This document shows positions 51,039 to 61,234 of a DNA stretch of 64,000 nucleotides, in pieces. Within the stretch, counting starts at the first letter, position 1. Each line of letters opens with the position of its first letter. Below the pieces are notes generated by a model, which ran no database searches, was not told the DNA's origin, and saw only the letters and a program-made list of their open reading frames with translations. The position numbers and the translations under genes are program-made. The DNA is taken from NCBI RefSeq assembly GCF_007004765.1, contig NZ_VIKR01000006.1:1-64000 (forward strand), read 5' to 3'. This DNA comes from Aliikangiella marina. Its GTDB lineage: Bacteria; Pseudomonadota; Gammaproteobacteria; Enterobacterales; Kangiellaceae.

Positions 51039-52398
51039 CTGGCAGACTCTAAAGTTAGGAGATGTGACCAAATGGTCTTCAGGCGGAACTCCCAAGAAGA
51101 CTGAAGCATCTTACTGGAATGGTGACATTCCGTGGATTAGCGCTTCATCCATGGATGGACACTTATATACAGATTCAAAATTAAAGATAACCGAAGAAGG
51201 TCTCGCAAATGGTTCTCGCTTGGCTCCTAAAAATAGTATATTGGTTTTGGTGCGAGGAAGCATTCTTCATCAAAAAATGCAAGTTGGTATAACGACAAGG
51301 CCAGTAGCATTTAATCAAGATGTGAAATGTCTCGTTGCAGATGAGGAATACCTAGATCCTTGGTATTTGCTTTTGTGGTTCAAAGCTAAAGAACGAGAAT
51401 TATTGACAATTGTTGAAAGTACAGGGATTGGGGCTGGTAAGTTTGATACCAAATTACTATCGGAGTACCCGATCAAAGTTCCTCCTAAAGAAGAAAGGGA
51501 GAAAATAAAAAAGCTTGGTAAAGCATTATTTGATAAATCAATAAACCTTTTCCAAACCAACCAAACTTTAGAACAAATGGCGCAAGCTTTATTCAAAAGC
51601 TGGTTCGTAGATTTTGATCCAGTTATTGATAATGCATTAGATGCTGGTAATTCAATTCCTGAAGAACTCCAAGCGAAAGCAGAACAACGCAAAGCAGTGA
51701 TAGCTGATGGTAACTTTAAGTCGGTGCCAGATGATATTCGACAGCTTTTTCCGAGTGAGTTTGAAGAGAGTGAATTGGGGTGGGTGCCTAAGGGATGGTT
51801 GGCAGTAAGTATTCATGATTTAGTTGATTCAATTTCTGACACTTATAAGTTGAAAGACGTTAATGAAGTTATATTTTTAAATACTGGTGATATAGAAAAC
51901 GGCAAGTTTCTTCACAATAACTATTCAGCTACTGACGGTTTGCCTGGTCAGGCTAAAAAGTCTATTTCTAACGGCGATATTCTATATAGTGAGATCCGTC
52001 CAAAAAATAAACGGTTCGCTTTCGTAAACTTTGATGCTCAGGATTATGTGGTATCTACTAAGCTAATGGTGTTAAGAGCGCGTAAAGGTGTGAATCCTAT
52101 ATTACCTTATTTTATTTTGACTCAAGAAAAAACTGTGAATGAACTTCAGCATGTAGCCGAACATCGCTCAGGTACTTTTCCACAAATAACGTTTAAAGAA
52201 CTTAAAAAAGTCATATCAATTTTACCTCAAGAACAAGAGCTTTTAGATTACTTTGTAAATCATTATTTGACTCCATTTTTTGCAAAAGCGCTTGATTCTA
52301 TGGAGCAAAGTGAACAACTTGGAAAGATTAGGGATACTCTATTGCCTAAATTAATATCTGGTGAGTTTTCTATTCCGGAATTGAAAATAGAGGTGTAA
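51028..52398 (+). CDS. hsdS: Type I restriction-modification specificity subunit
   Basis: Recognises the bipartite DNA target for HsdM and HsdR. 456 aa with two target-recognition domains: TRD1 ~1-170 (LKLGDVTKWSSGGTPKKTEA, IPWISASSMDG) and TRD2 ~245-440 (ELGWVPKGWLAVSIHDLVD, SNGDILYSEIRPKN). Each is followed by a conserved helix (QTLEQMAQALFKSWFVDFDP and EQLGKIRDTLLPKLISGEF). The two TRDs differ, so the target should be asymmetric. It overlaps hsdM. Confidence 0.95.
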   Translation: MMSNWQTLKLGDVTKWSSGGTPKKTEASYWNGDIPWISASSMDGHLYTDSKLKITEEGLANGSRLAPKNSILVLVRGSILHQKMQVGITTRPVAFNQDVKCLVADEEYLDPWYLLLWFKAKERELLTIVESTGIGAGKFDTKLLSEYPIKVPPKEEREKIKKLGKALFDKSINLFQTNQTLEQMAQALFKSWFVDFDPVIDNALDAGNSIPEELQAKAEQRKAVIADGNFKSVPDDIRQLFPSEFEESELGWVPKGWLAVSIHDLVDSISDTYKLKDVNEVIFLNTGDIENGKFLHNNYSATDGLPGQAKKSISNGDILYSEIRPKNKRFAFVNFDAQDYVVSTKLMVLRARKGVNPILPYFILTQEKTVNELQHVAEHRSGTFPQITFKELKKVISILPQEQELLDYFVNHYLTPFFAKALDSMEQSEQLGKIRDTLLPKLISGEFSIPELKIEV

Positions 52399-52400
52399 AT

Positions 52401-55400
52401 TTGTTTTTTTGGATAAGGAGAATATTTAATTCACTTCAGTATCATGTAGATAAAAATATAAATGAAACGCTCTATCAAAATGAAGCGTTTCAATCTAGCA
52501 AATGGAATTTGATGGAGCACAATATTCTACGCTGGTCTCAAAGGCACACTTACTACATTTTTCTCGCCTTAGTTCTAGCAAGTCTTTTTATTGCAAATTT
52601 ATTAATCTGGAAAGAAAAATTGAGTCCGGTTGCGATGGAGTTATTTCCTCATTGGACAAAGCTAATTGACTGGCAAGGAGGATTTCTAGCTGGTCAATTA
52701 ACCATCGTTGGTGTTGTTTACCCACTTGTTATCGGTTTGATTGGCGTACTTTTTCAAGCTAAATCCGCCAAGAAGACATTGTTTCCTATCTATCAAATGT
52801 ATTCCGGATTCATGTTCGCCGGATTAAGCGGTCTATTATTATCAATGTTTATAATAGCCAGTTACTTTCTAAGCGCATCAATGGATGAGTCAACATATCT
52901 AGCAATTTGCATAACAACCGCATTGTGGTTGTTCTTTAACGTTTTGTTAACAAGTTGGTTTTTTACTGTAACTTTCCTGATGTTAGATGAATCAAAGAGA
53001 GACAGGCTTATTGTTCGTTACACTATTCACGAATTGTGTGAAATCGACATTCGGCATCGAATTAGACAATTATTATTGCAAAACGCTGTACATCAGAAGC
53101 TTTTGGTTAGTCCTGATGAAAACGTATTAAAAGTTAGGACATATAAGTTTTCTGACGACAAGTATAGTGAAATTAAGTTAAGGTCAACGGATAAAGTATG
53201 TGTTAACAACGTATATTTTTCCATCATAAATATTGTGATTCGATACCATGTTTATCGACTAAAAGTTCTTCATTGGATAAATAGAATTAAATTAGGAAAG
53301 CGTCTAACTTCATTAAAAGGATTTGGTTGGTTGCTTTTTGATACAGGTGCTGAACCAGAAGTAGTTGTACAACCGATTTGGACGACAGAAAAAGAAAAGG
53401 GCCTTGTAGTCGTAAGGTATATTGGAATTGATATTGGGTGGGTTTCTAAAGCAGTTATAAAAGCTAGCATTAAAACTGATAAAGATGAGGAAGACTCTGA
53501 CAAAAGTTTAACCTCAATGATGCTCGGTTTTGTTGGTACCGCAAATGATTCAATTCGAGATCAGAATATTGGTGAATTCAAGTATGCAATCGGCAATATC
53601 GTAAGGTGGCACATAGAGATCGCTTCTGCGTTAAGTTTTTTAAATGATAATAAAGAAGAAGATAATTGGTTGTTACTACCGACAGCTACATTCTTCAGTC
53701 GTAGCTATCTAGACGAAATTTTGTCTGAGTATTATAGACTTTCTAAGGCTTCAGTAGAATTGATTTCAGAAAACATTGAGTTTTTTGATGAAATGCTCTA
53801 TCTGCACAAGCGAATCTTCTTACGACGAGAAAAACTAGTAAATAAAGAAGGTTTCTCCTTGATTCAGGGAAGTTATTTTATTTGGTCACTGTTGATGGAG
53901 TGGCGCTCATATAGTTCAACGTCAACTGATATGCGTATAGCTAGTAAATATGAAGATGTGCTTTTAGACTTCGTTGGAGCATGGGAAGCTTGGTTGGATT
54001 ATATAGAGCCTAGAAGTAAACGCTCGAAAAATATACAGCAATCATTACCTCTGTTTTTAACACATCTTGAATTTACAGCTCATACGACAATTTCTGCACT
54101 AAGGCATAACAATATGGAAGCAGCAGGTTGGGGTGTCGATATGTTAAATAACTGGATTGAGAAACTTGCTATAAGAACTCAAGGCCTCGAAGAATATTGG
54201 TGGCGTTCTGAATTAGTTACTCACGATATCTTGCTTGAAGGTCCAGATACAGAACTTTGGCAAATAATTTTAAATGGTAATGATTTTAATCTTAAGCCTG
54301 CATTTAATTTAGCACTTACTAATGCGGTTTTTGACTTAAGAATAATATCTGCGTGCTACATATTATTGAAGCCTGCTTCCGGTGACAACGACAAAATTGG
54401 GGAATATGTTAAAGCTTTACTAGCAGGTAAAGCAATTCACCCAACTGGTGGGGTTGGTAGAAGACGAAAGTCTGTTAATAAAGCGAGTGATATATTAGGT
54501 GCGTTTATCAGACACAGAGATTATTCTAATTATGGCGAGGGAAGTTATGGCTCTTGGTTGTCAAAAGTACTTGATTCATTTGGTCGACTAAACGAGAAGC
54601 GACGAGTATCTGGCCGCATTTATACCGGCTGGGGGTCGAATGATGTTAAAAGTATGAATAGAGCCTATGTGGAAATCGCGTTATATCATTCTGCTAGCTT
54701 ATGGAAGCTAGAACAAAAGTGGTTTGACATTATATTTTCTAACGCATTTCGACATGTGGATCAAGAGTCGTTGGTAAGAGATCTAACAGACTGGATTAAA
54801 TTATCCGATGAAATCGAAAATCCAGTGCTTTTAACTCAAGATGAATTTAATCAAAATATCGACAATTTTAAATATTCAATACAGAAAACAATTGATGCAA
54901 TAAACCAACGGCAAAATGAAGTGGTTGCGCAGGCAGAAGTTGATGAAGAATTGTTGACTCAATTTGGTGTTGTCTGTTCAGAGATTTTTAACAGTAGAGA
55001 ACAGCAACTTGTAAATTTCCCAATAAACTTGTTTAAGATTGTAAGTTTAGATGGAGGAATGAGTGATGAAAATTCGTTTAAGATTAATATTCAGGATTAT
55101 TTGAAGCAAAATATTGCTTCAAACGTTGATGCCAATCGAGCAATCAATGAAGAAGAGTGGTTGAAGTCTGCAACTAATAACAATGTTGAAATTAATATTT
55201 TAAGGGCGCTTTTAAAGTACCAGGCTTCGGATGTCAGAGAATACTCTGATGCAGAAAGCAACGTACTTGAACTTATAGGTTTAGCCATTTCAATAGAACG
55301 CCCAATATTGTTTGTCGGTGATGATGAGTTGAGTGATGTTTTTTATGATGCTCGACATAATAAAGAATTAGCTGATAAATATAAAATAACATTCGCCGAC

Positions 55401-55676
55401 GGCTTTGGTAATAACTATATTTGTCATCTAGGAGAAATATTAGTTTATAGCATTTCTTTCTCCGATGTTAACTTCTCTCTGTTAACAACTAAAGAGCTAT
55501 TTGAATCTATTCAGTTTTCTCCGATAACCGAGGAGCAGTTCGTTCAAGTAATGTATGATGCTAGTGAGGAGAATGAGAATATAGGTGTTTTGTCACTAAA
55601 ATATTGGATGAATATTAATCTGAAGGAAGATCAGGTTTGTATAAAAACTTCTATAAAGGTCAAGGAAGAGCAATGA
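52401..55676 (+). CDS. Large membrane protein inside the RM operon, 1091 aa
   Basis: Family not recognised. Four membrane helices are predicted in the first 200 residues (~51-70, ~96-118, ~134-158, ~166-193). Then ~890 mostly cytoplasmic residues follow, predicted helical and without nuclease, ATPase or protease motifs I can name. Start is TTG 52401 with AGAGGTG ~8 bp upstream and only two bases after hsdS; the next good ATG (52512) has no site. Its stop overlaps the hsdR start (ATGA). The tight fit between hsdS and hsdR argues for a working link to the RM system, perhaps as a backup membrane effector. Confidence 0.85.
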   Translation: MFFWIRRIFNSLQYHVDKNINETLYQNEAFQSSKWNLMEHNILRWSQRHTYYIFLALVLASLFIANLLIWKEKLSPVAMELFPHWTKLIDWQGGFLAGQLTIVGVVYPLVIGLIGVLFQAKSAKKTLFPIYQMYSGFMFAGLSGLLLSMFIIASYFLSASMDESTYLAICITTALWLFFNVLLTSWFFTVTFLMLDESKRDRLIVRYTIHELCEIDIRHRIRQLLLQNAVHQKLLVSPDENVLKVRTYKFSDDKYSEIKLRSTDKVCVNNVYFSIINIVIRYHVYRLKVLHWINRIKLGKRLTSLKGFGWLLFDTGAEPEVVVQPIWTTEKEKGLVVVRYIGIDIGWVSKAVIKASIKTDKDEEDSDKSLTSMMLGFVGTANDSIRDQNIGEFKYAIGNIVRWHIEIASALSFLNDNKEEDNWLLLPTATFFSRSYLDEILSEYYRLSKASVELISENIEFFDEMLYLHKRIFLRREKLVNKEGFSLIQGSYFIWSLLMEWRSYSSTSTDMRIASKYEDVLLDFVGAWEAWLDYIEPRSKRSKNIQQSLPLFLTHLEFTAHTTISALRHNNMEAAGWGVDMLNNWIEKLAIRTQGLEEYWWRSELVTHDILLEGPDTELWQIILNGNDFNLKPAFNLALTNAVFDLRIISACYILLKPASGDNDKIGEYVKALLAGKAIHPTGGVGRRRKSVNKASDILGAFIRHRDYSNYGEGSYGSWLSKVLDSFGRLNEKRRVSGRIYTGWGSNDVKSMNRAYVEIALYHSASLWKLEQKWFDIIFSNAFRHVDQESLVRDLTDWIKLSDEIENPVLLTQDEFNQNIDNFKYSIQKTIDAINQRQNEVVAQAEVDEELLTQFGVVCSEIFNSREQQLVNFPINLFKIVSLDGGMSDENSFKINIQDYLKQNIASNVDANRAINEEEWLKSATNNNVEINILRALLKYQASDVREYSDAESNVLELIGLAISIERPILFVGDDELSDVFYDARHNKELADKYKITFADGFGNNYICHLGEILVYSISFSDVNFSLLTTKELFESIQFSPITEEQFVQVMYDASEENENIGVLSLKYWMNINLKEDQVCIKTSIKVKEEQ

Positions 55677-58600
55677 AGTTTACAGAAGAAAAGTTAGAAA
55701 AAGCGATAATTGAATTGTTCGAGAGGCAAGGCTTTCTTTATGTCGCTGGGAACGATATTCAACGCATAAATGCAGATGTGCTGATAGAATCAGATTTACA
55801 CAAATTTTTATTGGATAAGTATGCTGAAGATAATATAACTTCCAATGAAATCGATACTATCGTTAAACAAATTGAATCACTTTCATCTGGTGATTTATAT
55901 GAAAGTAACAAAACCTTCTGTAAATGGTTAAGTGACGGTTTTTTACTAAAACGAGAAGATCACACCCAAAAAGACTTATACATTCAGCTGATCGACTATA
56001 ACGACCTTACTCAACTCAAACAACCTAATGCACAAGATCTCGATGTTATGGGAGATCAAACAAATGAACCTCAAAAGGTTTATCAAACCAAGAATATTTA
56101 CAAAATAGTTAATCAACTAGAAATTGAAGGCCCAAGTGGAATTAAGCGTATTCCTGACGGCATTTTATATATTAACGGTATCCCGGTTGTTGTCTTTGAA
56201 TTCAAGAGCGCAATTCGAGAAGAAGAAGCTACTATCCATGATGCCTATGTTCAGCTTACCACTCGATATCGGAGAGACATTCCAAAGCTGTTTGTTTACA
56301 ACGCATTATGTGTGATAAGTGATGGCGTAAACAACAAGATGGGCAGTTTCTTTGCTCCTTATGAATTCTTCTATGCTTGGCGAAAAGTGACCGGTGACGA
56401 ATCGATTGAAAAGGAGGGCATTAACTCTTTGCACACCATGTTGCAGGGATTGTTCGACAAAAGACGATTGCGTGACGTTATCCGTAATTTCATTTATTTT
56501 CCTGATACATCCAACCAAGAAGTAAAAATTGTCTGTCGCTATCCTCAATACTATGCCGCTAACAAGCTCTATGACAATATTAAAGAACACCGAAAGCCTG
56601 AAGGCGATGGTAAGGGCGGAACATATTTCGGTGCAACTGGATGCGGTAAAAGTTTTACCATGCAATTCTTATCACGCTTATTAATGAAGAGCGTTGAATT
56701 TGGAAGTCCAACCATTATCTTGATTACAGATAGAACTGATTTAGATGATCAATTATCACAACAATTTACTAACGCCAAGAAATACATAGGCGATGACACC
56801 ATTCTAGCCGTTGAAAGCCGAGACCATCTGCGAGAATTACTTAAAGGCCGAAACAGTGGCGGCGTTTTTCTGACAACAATTCACAAATTTACTGAAGATA
56901 CCGAATTACTCACTGAGCGAAGTAATGTGATTTGTATATCAGATGAAGCACATCGTTCTCAAACTAATCTAGACCAAAAAGTTAAAATTACAGAGCAGGG
57001 CGTAAAGCGCACCTACGGTTTTGCAAAGTACTTACATGACTCATTACCCAATGCAACCTATGTCGGCTTCACTGGCACTCCTGTAGACGCGACGCTCGAT
57101 GTGTTTGGTGAAGTTGTAGATGCCTACACAATGACCGAATCGGTTAAGGACGAAATAACTGTTCGTATTGTCTATGAAGGCCGTGCGGCCAAGGTACTTT
57201 TAAACAATGCAAAATTAAAAGAAATAGAAGAGTACTATAAGCAATGTGCCGAAGAAGGCAGCAATGAACACCAGATTGAAGAGAGTAAAAAAGCTTCCAC
57301 AAATATGACATTGATCCTAGGCGATCCTGACCGTATAGAAGCATTAGCGAAAGACTTTGTTACCCATTATGAAACACGGGTTAGCGAAGGCTCTACGCTT
57401 AAAGGTAAAGCCATGTTTGTCAGTAGTGCTCGCAATGTGGCTTATCGCTTTTACAAAGAACTAAAAGAGCTACGCCCAGAGTGGTTTGAAATATTAGAGT
57501 GTGAGGAAGGCGTTACACTCACTGATGAAGAACGCAAAAAGATTAAACCCATGGAGCGGGTTAAAATGGTAATGACCCGTGGCAAGGATGATCCTAAAGA
57601 GCTATGGGACTTGCTTGGCACTAAAGAGTATCGAAAAGAGCTAGATCGTCAATTTAAGAACGAAAAGTCGAATTTTAAAATAGCCATTGTCGTTGATATG
57701 TGGCTCACCGGTTTCGATGTGCCATTCTTGGATACCATTTATATCGATAAACCAATACAGCGTCATAATCTTATCCAAACCATATCACGAGTTAATCGTA
57801 AATTTGAAGGCAAAGACAAAGGCCTGGTTGTTGATTACATCGGCATTAAAACGCAGATGAACAAAGCGTTAGCCCAATACTCAAAAACCGATGAGACAAA
57901 CTTTGAGGATATTGCCCAGTCAGTAATAGTTGTTAAAGATCACCTGGATCTCCTCAATAAAATGTTCCATAAATTTGACGACTCGCCATATTTCACTGGC
58001 GAGCCAGTGGCCCAGCTCAACTGCCTCAATAATGCCGCAGAGTTTGTTCTGAGAAGCCAGAAGTTAGAGCATCGTTTTATGGCCCTGGTGAAACGACTAA
58101 AGACCGCTTACGATATCTGCTGCGGCAGCGAAAAACTCAACCAGGAAGAAAAGGACTATATTCATTTCTATATTGCAGTTCGCTCCATTGTCTACAAACT
58201 AACCAAAGGTAATGCGCCAGACACGGCACAAATGAATGCCAAAGTCCGCCAAATGATCGCAGAAGCACTCAAGAGCGATGGGGTAGAAGAAATCTTTAAA
58301 CTTGGTACTGCCGAAAGTGAAGTCGATATCTTTGACGATGATTACCTGGCCAAAATAGATAAGATTAAATTACCCAATACCAAGATAATTCTGCTTCAAC
58401 AAATGTTAGCCAAAGCTATCGATGAATTTAAAAAGGTCAACCGTGCGAAAGGCATAGACTTCACCAAGAAGTTTAAAGCGCTAGTCGAAAAATACAATGA
58501 ACGTAAAGAAGACGATGTCCTGGTTAGTGAGGTGCTAGAAGAGTTTTCAGAAGAAATAATCGGCATGTTCGGCGAACTAAAAACTGAAATGGGTTCATTT

Positions 58601-58906
58601 GAAGAGCTTGGGATCGATTTCGAAGAAAAAGCCTTCTACGATATTCTTTTAGCCTTAGCTCATAAATACGATTTCGAATATCCTGAAGATAAGTTAATTG
58701 AATTATCAAAAGCCGTAAAAGAAGTTGTTGACGATATCGCCAAATATACTGACTGGAGTCAGCGGGATGATATTAAAGCTGAGCTTAAAGTTGACTTAAT
58801 AATGCTTCTGGCGAAGTTTAAATATCCGCCTGTTGATAGGGATGAAGTGTACAAAGAGATATTTGAGCAAGCCGAGAACTTTAAAAAGAATAGGGCTGTA
58901 GTTTAA
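55673..58906 (+). CDS. hsdR: Type I restriction endonuclease subunit
   Basis: The motor and nuclease subunit, cutting DNA far from the site after translocation. 1077 aa: nuclease PD-(D/E)xK motif in RIPDGILYINGIPVVVFEFK (~158-177), Walker A GATGCGKS (320-327), DEAH at 424-427 in CISDEAHRSQT, VGFTGTPVDA, and the late helicase motifs VVDMWLTGFDVPFLD and QTISRVNRKFEGKDKG. The frame is open upstream, but ATG 55673 overlaps the previous stop and follows GGAAGAG, so it is the start. The family is usually ~1000-1100 aa. Confidence 0.96.
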   Translation: MKFTEEKLEKAIIELFERQGFLYVAGNDIQRINADVLIESDLHKFLLDKYAEDNITSNEIDTIVKQIESLSSGDLYESNKTFCKWLSDGFLLKREDHTQKDLYIQLIDYNDLTQLKQPNAQDLDVMGDQTNEPQKVYQTKNIYKIVNQLEIEGPSGIKRIPDGILYINGIPVVVFEFKSAIREEEATIHDAYVQLTTRYRRDIPKLFVYNALCVISDGVNNKMGSFFAPYEFFYAWRKVTGDESIEKEGINSLHTMLQGLFDKRRLRDVIRNFIYFPDTSNQEVKIVCRYPQYYAANKLYDNIKEHRKPEGDGKGGTYFGATGCGKSFTMQFLSRLLMKSVEFGSPTIILITDRTDLDDQLSQQFTNAKKYIGDDTILAVESRDHLRELLKGRNSGGVFLTTIHKFTEDTELLTERSNVICISDEAHRSQTNLDQKVKITEQGVKRTYGFAKYLHDSLPNATYVGFTGTPVDATLDVFGEVVDAYTMTESVKDEITVRIVYEGRAAKVLLNNAKLKEIEEYYKQCAEEGSNEHQIEESKKASTNMTLILGDPDRIEALAKDFVTHYETRVSEGSTLKGKAMFVSSARNVAYRFYKELKELRPEWFEILECEEGVTLTDEERKKIKPMERVKMVMTRGKDDPKELWDLLGTKEYRKELDRQFKNEKSNFKIAIVVDMWLTGFDVPFLDTIYIDKPIQRHNLIQTISRVNRKFEGKDKGLVVDYIGIKTQMNKALAQYSKTDETNFEDIAQSVIVVKDHLDLLNKMFHKFDDSPYFTGEPVAQLNCLNNAAEFVLRSQKLEHRFMALVKRLKTAYDICCGSEKLNQEEKDYIHFYIAVRSIVYKLTKGNAPDTAQMNAKVRQMIAEALKSDGVEEIFKLGTAESEVDIFDDDYLAKIDKIKLPNTKIILLQQMLAKAIDEFKKVNRAKGIDFTKKFKALVEKYNERKEDDVLVSEVLEEFSEEIIGMFGELKTEMGSFEELGIDFEEKAFYDILLALAHKYDFEYPEDKLIELSKAVKEVVDDIAKYTDWSQRDDIKAELKVDLIMLLAKFKYPPVDRDEVYKEIFEQAENFKKNRAVV

Positions 58907-58917
58907 GGGCTGAATAT

Positions 58918-59982
58918 ATGGCAATTTATAAAATAGCAGATGAACAATTAATTCCTGTTGAGCGCACTTCGTTTAATAAGGAAGGAGTGCTTGAACGCCA
59001 GCACCTTCAGCAAATGCTTAAGTCGCAAATTGATATTATTTCTCCTGATACACTACTCGTTGCGGAAGAATTTGGGGATTGGGAAGATAGCCGTCGCCGT
59101 ATAGATCTACTGGGTATTGATAAGAATGCCAATCTGGTAGTGATTGAGCTCAAGCGCACGGAAGATGGAGGCCACATGGAGCTTCAGGCAATTCGTTATG
59201 GCGCGATGATATCCACTCTAACTTTTGATAAATTGGTTCAAATATATACAAAGTACCTATCAGATAATAATGCTGATTTAGATGCTAAGGCTAGTCTTTT
59301 AAAATTCCTGGAATGGGATGAGCCAGATGAAGATAATTTTGCTCAAGAAGTAAAAGTTTTACTTGCTTCAGCGGAATTTTCTAAGGAGCTCACTACCTCT
59401 GTTATCTGGCTGAACGATTTCGGTCTAGATATACGCTGTGTTCGCATGCATCCGTATATAAATGATGGTCAGTTACTACTTGATATACAAACTGTGATAC
59501 CTGTTCCTGAGACGGCTGATTATCAAGTGAAAATTAGAGAAAAGAAGCAACGCGAAAGGGCGTCTCGCAACCAACATCGTGATACAACAAAGTTTGACCT
59601 TACTATTAATAGTAAAGAACATCGCTCATTGAGTAAGCGGTGGCTGGTATTTCAAGTAATTAAACCGATCATCGACTCTGGGGTTTCTCCAACTGAGGTT
59701 CAAAGTGTCATCGATGACGTGCCTGAACGAAGATCAAAACTATTTGAAGTATTTGAAGGTGAGCTAGATGAAAAAGATCTCTATGAAGTCATCATGGCCG
59801 GTGATTCTGGCGGTGCTGTCCCTCGAATCAAGCGTTTTTTTGCTAAAAAAGGAGAGTTCTTCCACCATAATGGAAATACATTTGTTCTGAGTAATCAATG
59901 GGGGGTAGGTGCATTGGAAACGATTGATGCTTTAGCGAGAAACTTTTCAAATTTTTCGATTGATTATTCCGCAAGAGATTAA
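58918..59982 (+). CDS. NucS/DUF91-like PD-(D/E)xK nuclease
   Basis: A 354-aa protein whose first ~150 residues carry the NucS C-terminal-type (DUF91) nuclease fold: SRRRIDLLGIDKNANLVVIE then LKRTEDGGHMELQAIRYGA. This gives D62, E79 and K81 as the PD-(D/E)xK triad, with Q93 as the extra residue. The rest has VIWLNDFGLDIRCVRMHPY and a C-terminal part (~220-354) without recognised fold. It starts 11 bp after hsdR, so it is likely the last gene of the RM operon, an accessory nuclease. Confidence 0.85.
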   Translation: MAIYKIADEQLIPVERTSFNKEGVLERQHLQQMLKSQIDIISPDTLLVAEEFGDWEDSRRRIDLLGIDKNANLVVIELKRTEDGGHMELQAIRYGAMISTLTFDKLVQIYTKYLSDNNADLDAKASLLKFLEWDEPDEDNFAQEVKVLLASAEFSKELTTSVIWLNDFGLDIRCVRMHPYINDGQLLLDIQTVIPVPETADYQVKIREKKQRERASRNQHRDTTKFDLTINSKEHRSLSKRWLVFQVIKPIIDSGVSPTEVQSVIDDVPERRSKLFEVFEGELDEKDLYEVIMAGDSGGAVPRIKRFFAKKGEFFHHNGNTFVLSNQWGVGALETIDALARNFSNFSIDYSARD

Positions 59983-60101
59983 GCGTTTGCATATTGAACG
60001 TACATTTTACTGAACAAAGTTTGTTGCTGTCCATTAAAAGGTTCTGTTTGGAGTGAAAGCAAAGCTGGGTACTATCATTCAACAAAAAGGATGTGTTTAA
60101 G

Positions 60102-60707
60102 ATGAAAACATTTTGGAATTACTTGAAGAGCTTCAAAAATTTGCATGTGGATTTATCTACAATATTGATCCTATTGTTAATTGTGGTGCTTATCTGGCCG
60201 ACACTTCTTAATGGAATTCTGGGTGGCTTTGAATACCTTAATTCGGACTACATTCTACCCGAATCATTGAAAAATACATTCTTAGGCGTAATTGCTAATT
60301 TAATTACGGCTGCCATTGTCGTTCCCACAATCTTTTATTTTTTTAATTTAAAAAGGAAGACTCATTTGTGCGGCGAGTTTAAAGCATTTGATATAGAAGA
60401 TGGAAACGAAAAATATTGAGGTGATGTAAAGTTGACCTTTAATCTGTTTTCTAATGGTGCTCGCGGAATATTAACCTCAAAAGACTCTGATGCTAGCATC
60501 ATTATAGAGGCTGTATTTGAAAATGGACGATATTTACGAGGCCATTATATAGAAGAGAAGAGGCCCACGAGACGAAGAATGGGCGCTTTTTTATTTATGC
60601 TAAATGGTGAAGGAGATAGTTACGAAGGTCAGTATGTATTTGTAGATCCAAATGATAACAACTACCTTCCTAAGACTGGTCGCGCAAAGTGGGTAAAGCT
60701 GGCGTAG
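60102..60707 (+). pseudogene. 2TM/beta-rich protein gene split by in-frame TGA
   Basis: Two open frames (to 60419, and from 60420 to 60707) lie in the same phase with a single TGA between them. Across the TGA the sequence reads NEKY-stop-GDVKLTFNLFSNG, so a TGG (Trp) to TGA change restores a ~201-aa protein. It has two N-terminal membrane helices (~16-37, ~60-83) and a ~115-residue beta-rich C-terminal domain (TSKDSDASIIIEAVFENGRY, GEGDSYEGQYVFVDPND, TGRAKWVKL). The layout recalls 2TM-beta effectors of CBASS (Cap15-like), but no cyclase gene is nearby. It may instead be read through. Confidence 0.7.
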
Positions 60708-61156
60708 TGGAGGTTTTTCACCGATTTGATTTTCGTAGTGATATTGTAGTAGACATATATGAACCTATAATAGGTGAATACGTATGGCTGTCTATGTACT
60801 TGGGTGCTCCTTTTAGAAATGGGGCGTTGTCAAAAGATTTGGTCAAATATTTATTGTTCGAATTAAAAGGAAAACATCACATTCATTGGTTCAAATGTTT
60901 GAACTCGTTTAAGGAGCTTTCAAAAGAGTTGGAATGGAAAACTAAAGGATCTTCTCCATTTTTTGAAGAGTGTATGGCTTCTGTAGCGCCTAATTTAAAT
61001 ACTAAGACACATTACCATCAAATATTTAAGGAAATCTTAAAATACAAGAAACTAACTTCATGTCCGGAGCTTTTGACTTATTCTGATCGCTCGAATCAAT
61101 TGAAAGCGGTGAAATTAATAAACAATCACTTCAATGTAGAGCTCGCTCAAAAATAA
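60707..61156 (+). CDS. Hypothetical protein, ~149 aa
   Basis: Family not recognised. A small soluble protein with an aromatic N-terminal part (HRFDFRSDIVVDIYEPIIGE, YVWLSMYLGAPFRNGALSKD) and a helical lysine-rich C-terminal half (LNSFKELSKELEWKTKG, YHQIFKEILKYKKLTS). GTG 60707 overlaps the previous TAG in TAGTG; GTG 60689 would add six residues. It appears coupled to the broken 2TM gene. Island cargo of unknown role. Confidence 0.6.
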   Translation: MEVFHRFDFRSDIVVDIYEPIIGEYVWLSMYLGAPFRNGALSKDLVKYLLFELKGKHHIHWFKCLNSFKELSKELEWKTKGSSPFFEECMASVAPNLNTKTHYHQIFKEILKYKKLTSCPELLTYSDRSNQLKAVKLINNHFNVELAQK

Positions 61157-61234
61157 AACTTTTAATTTTATTAAGTTGATTAGTAGAATCAATGAAAAGA
61201 TATTAAAAGCGATATGTAAGTATAGAAAGTGGTT

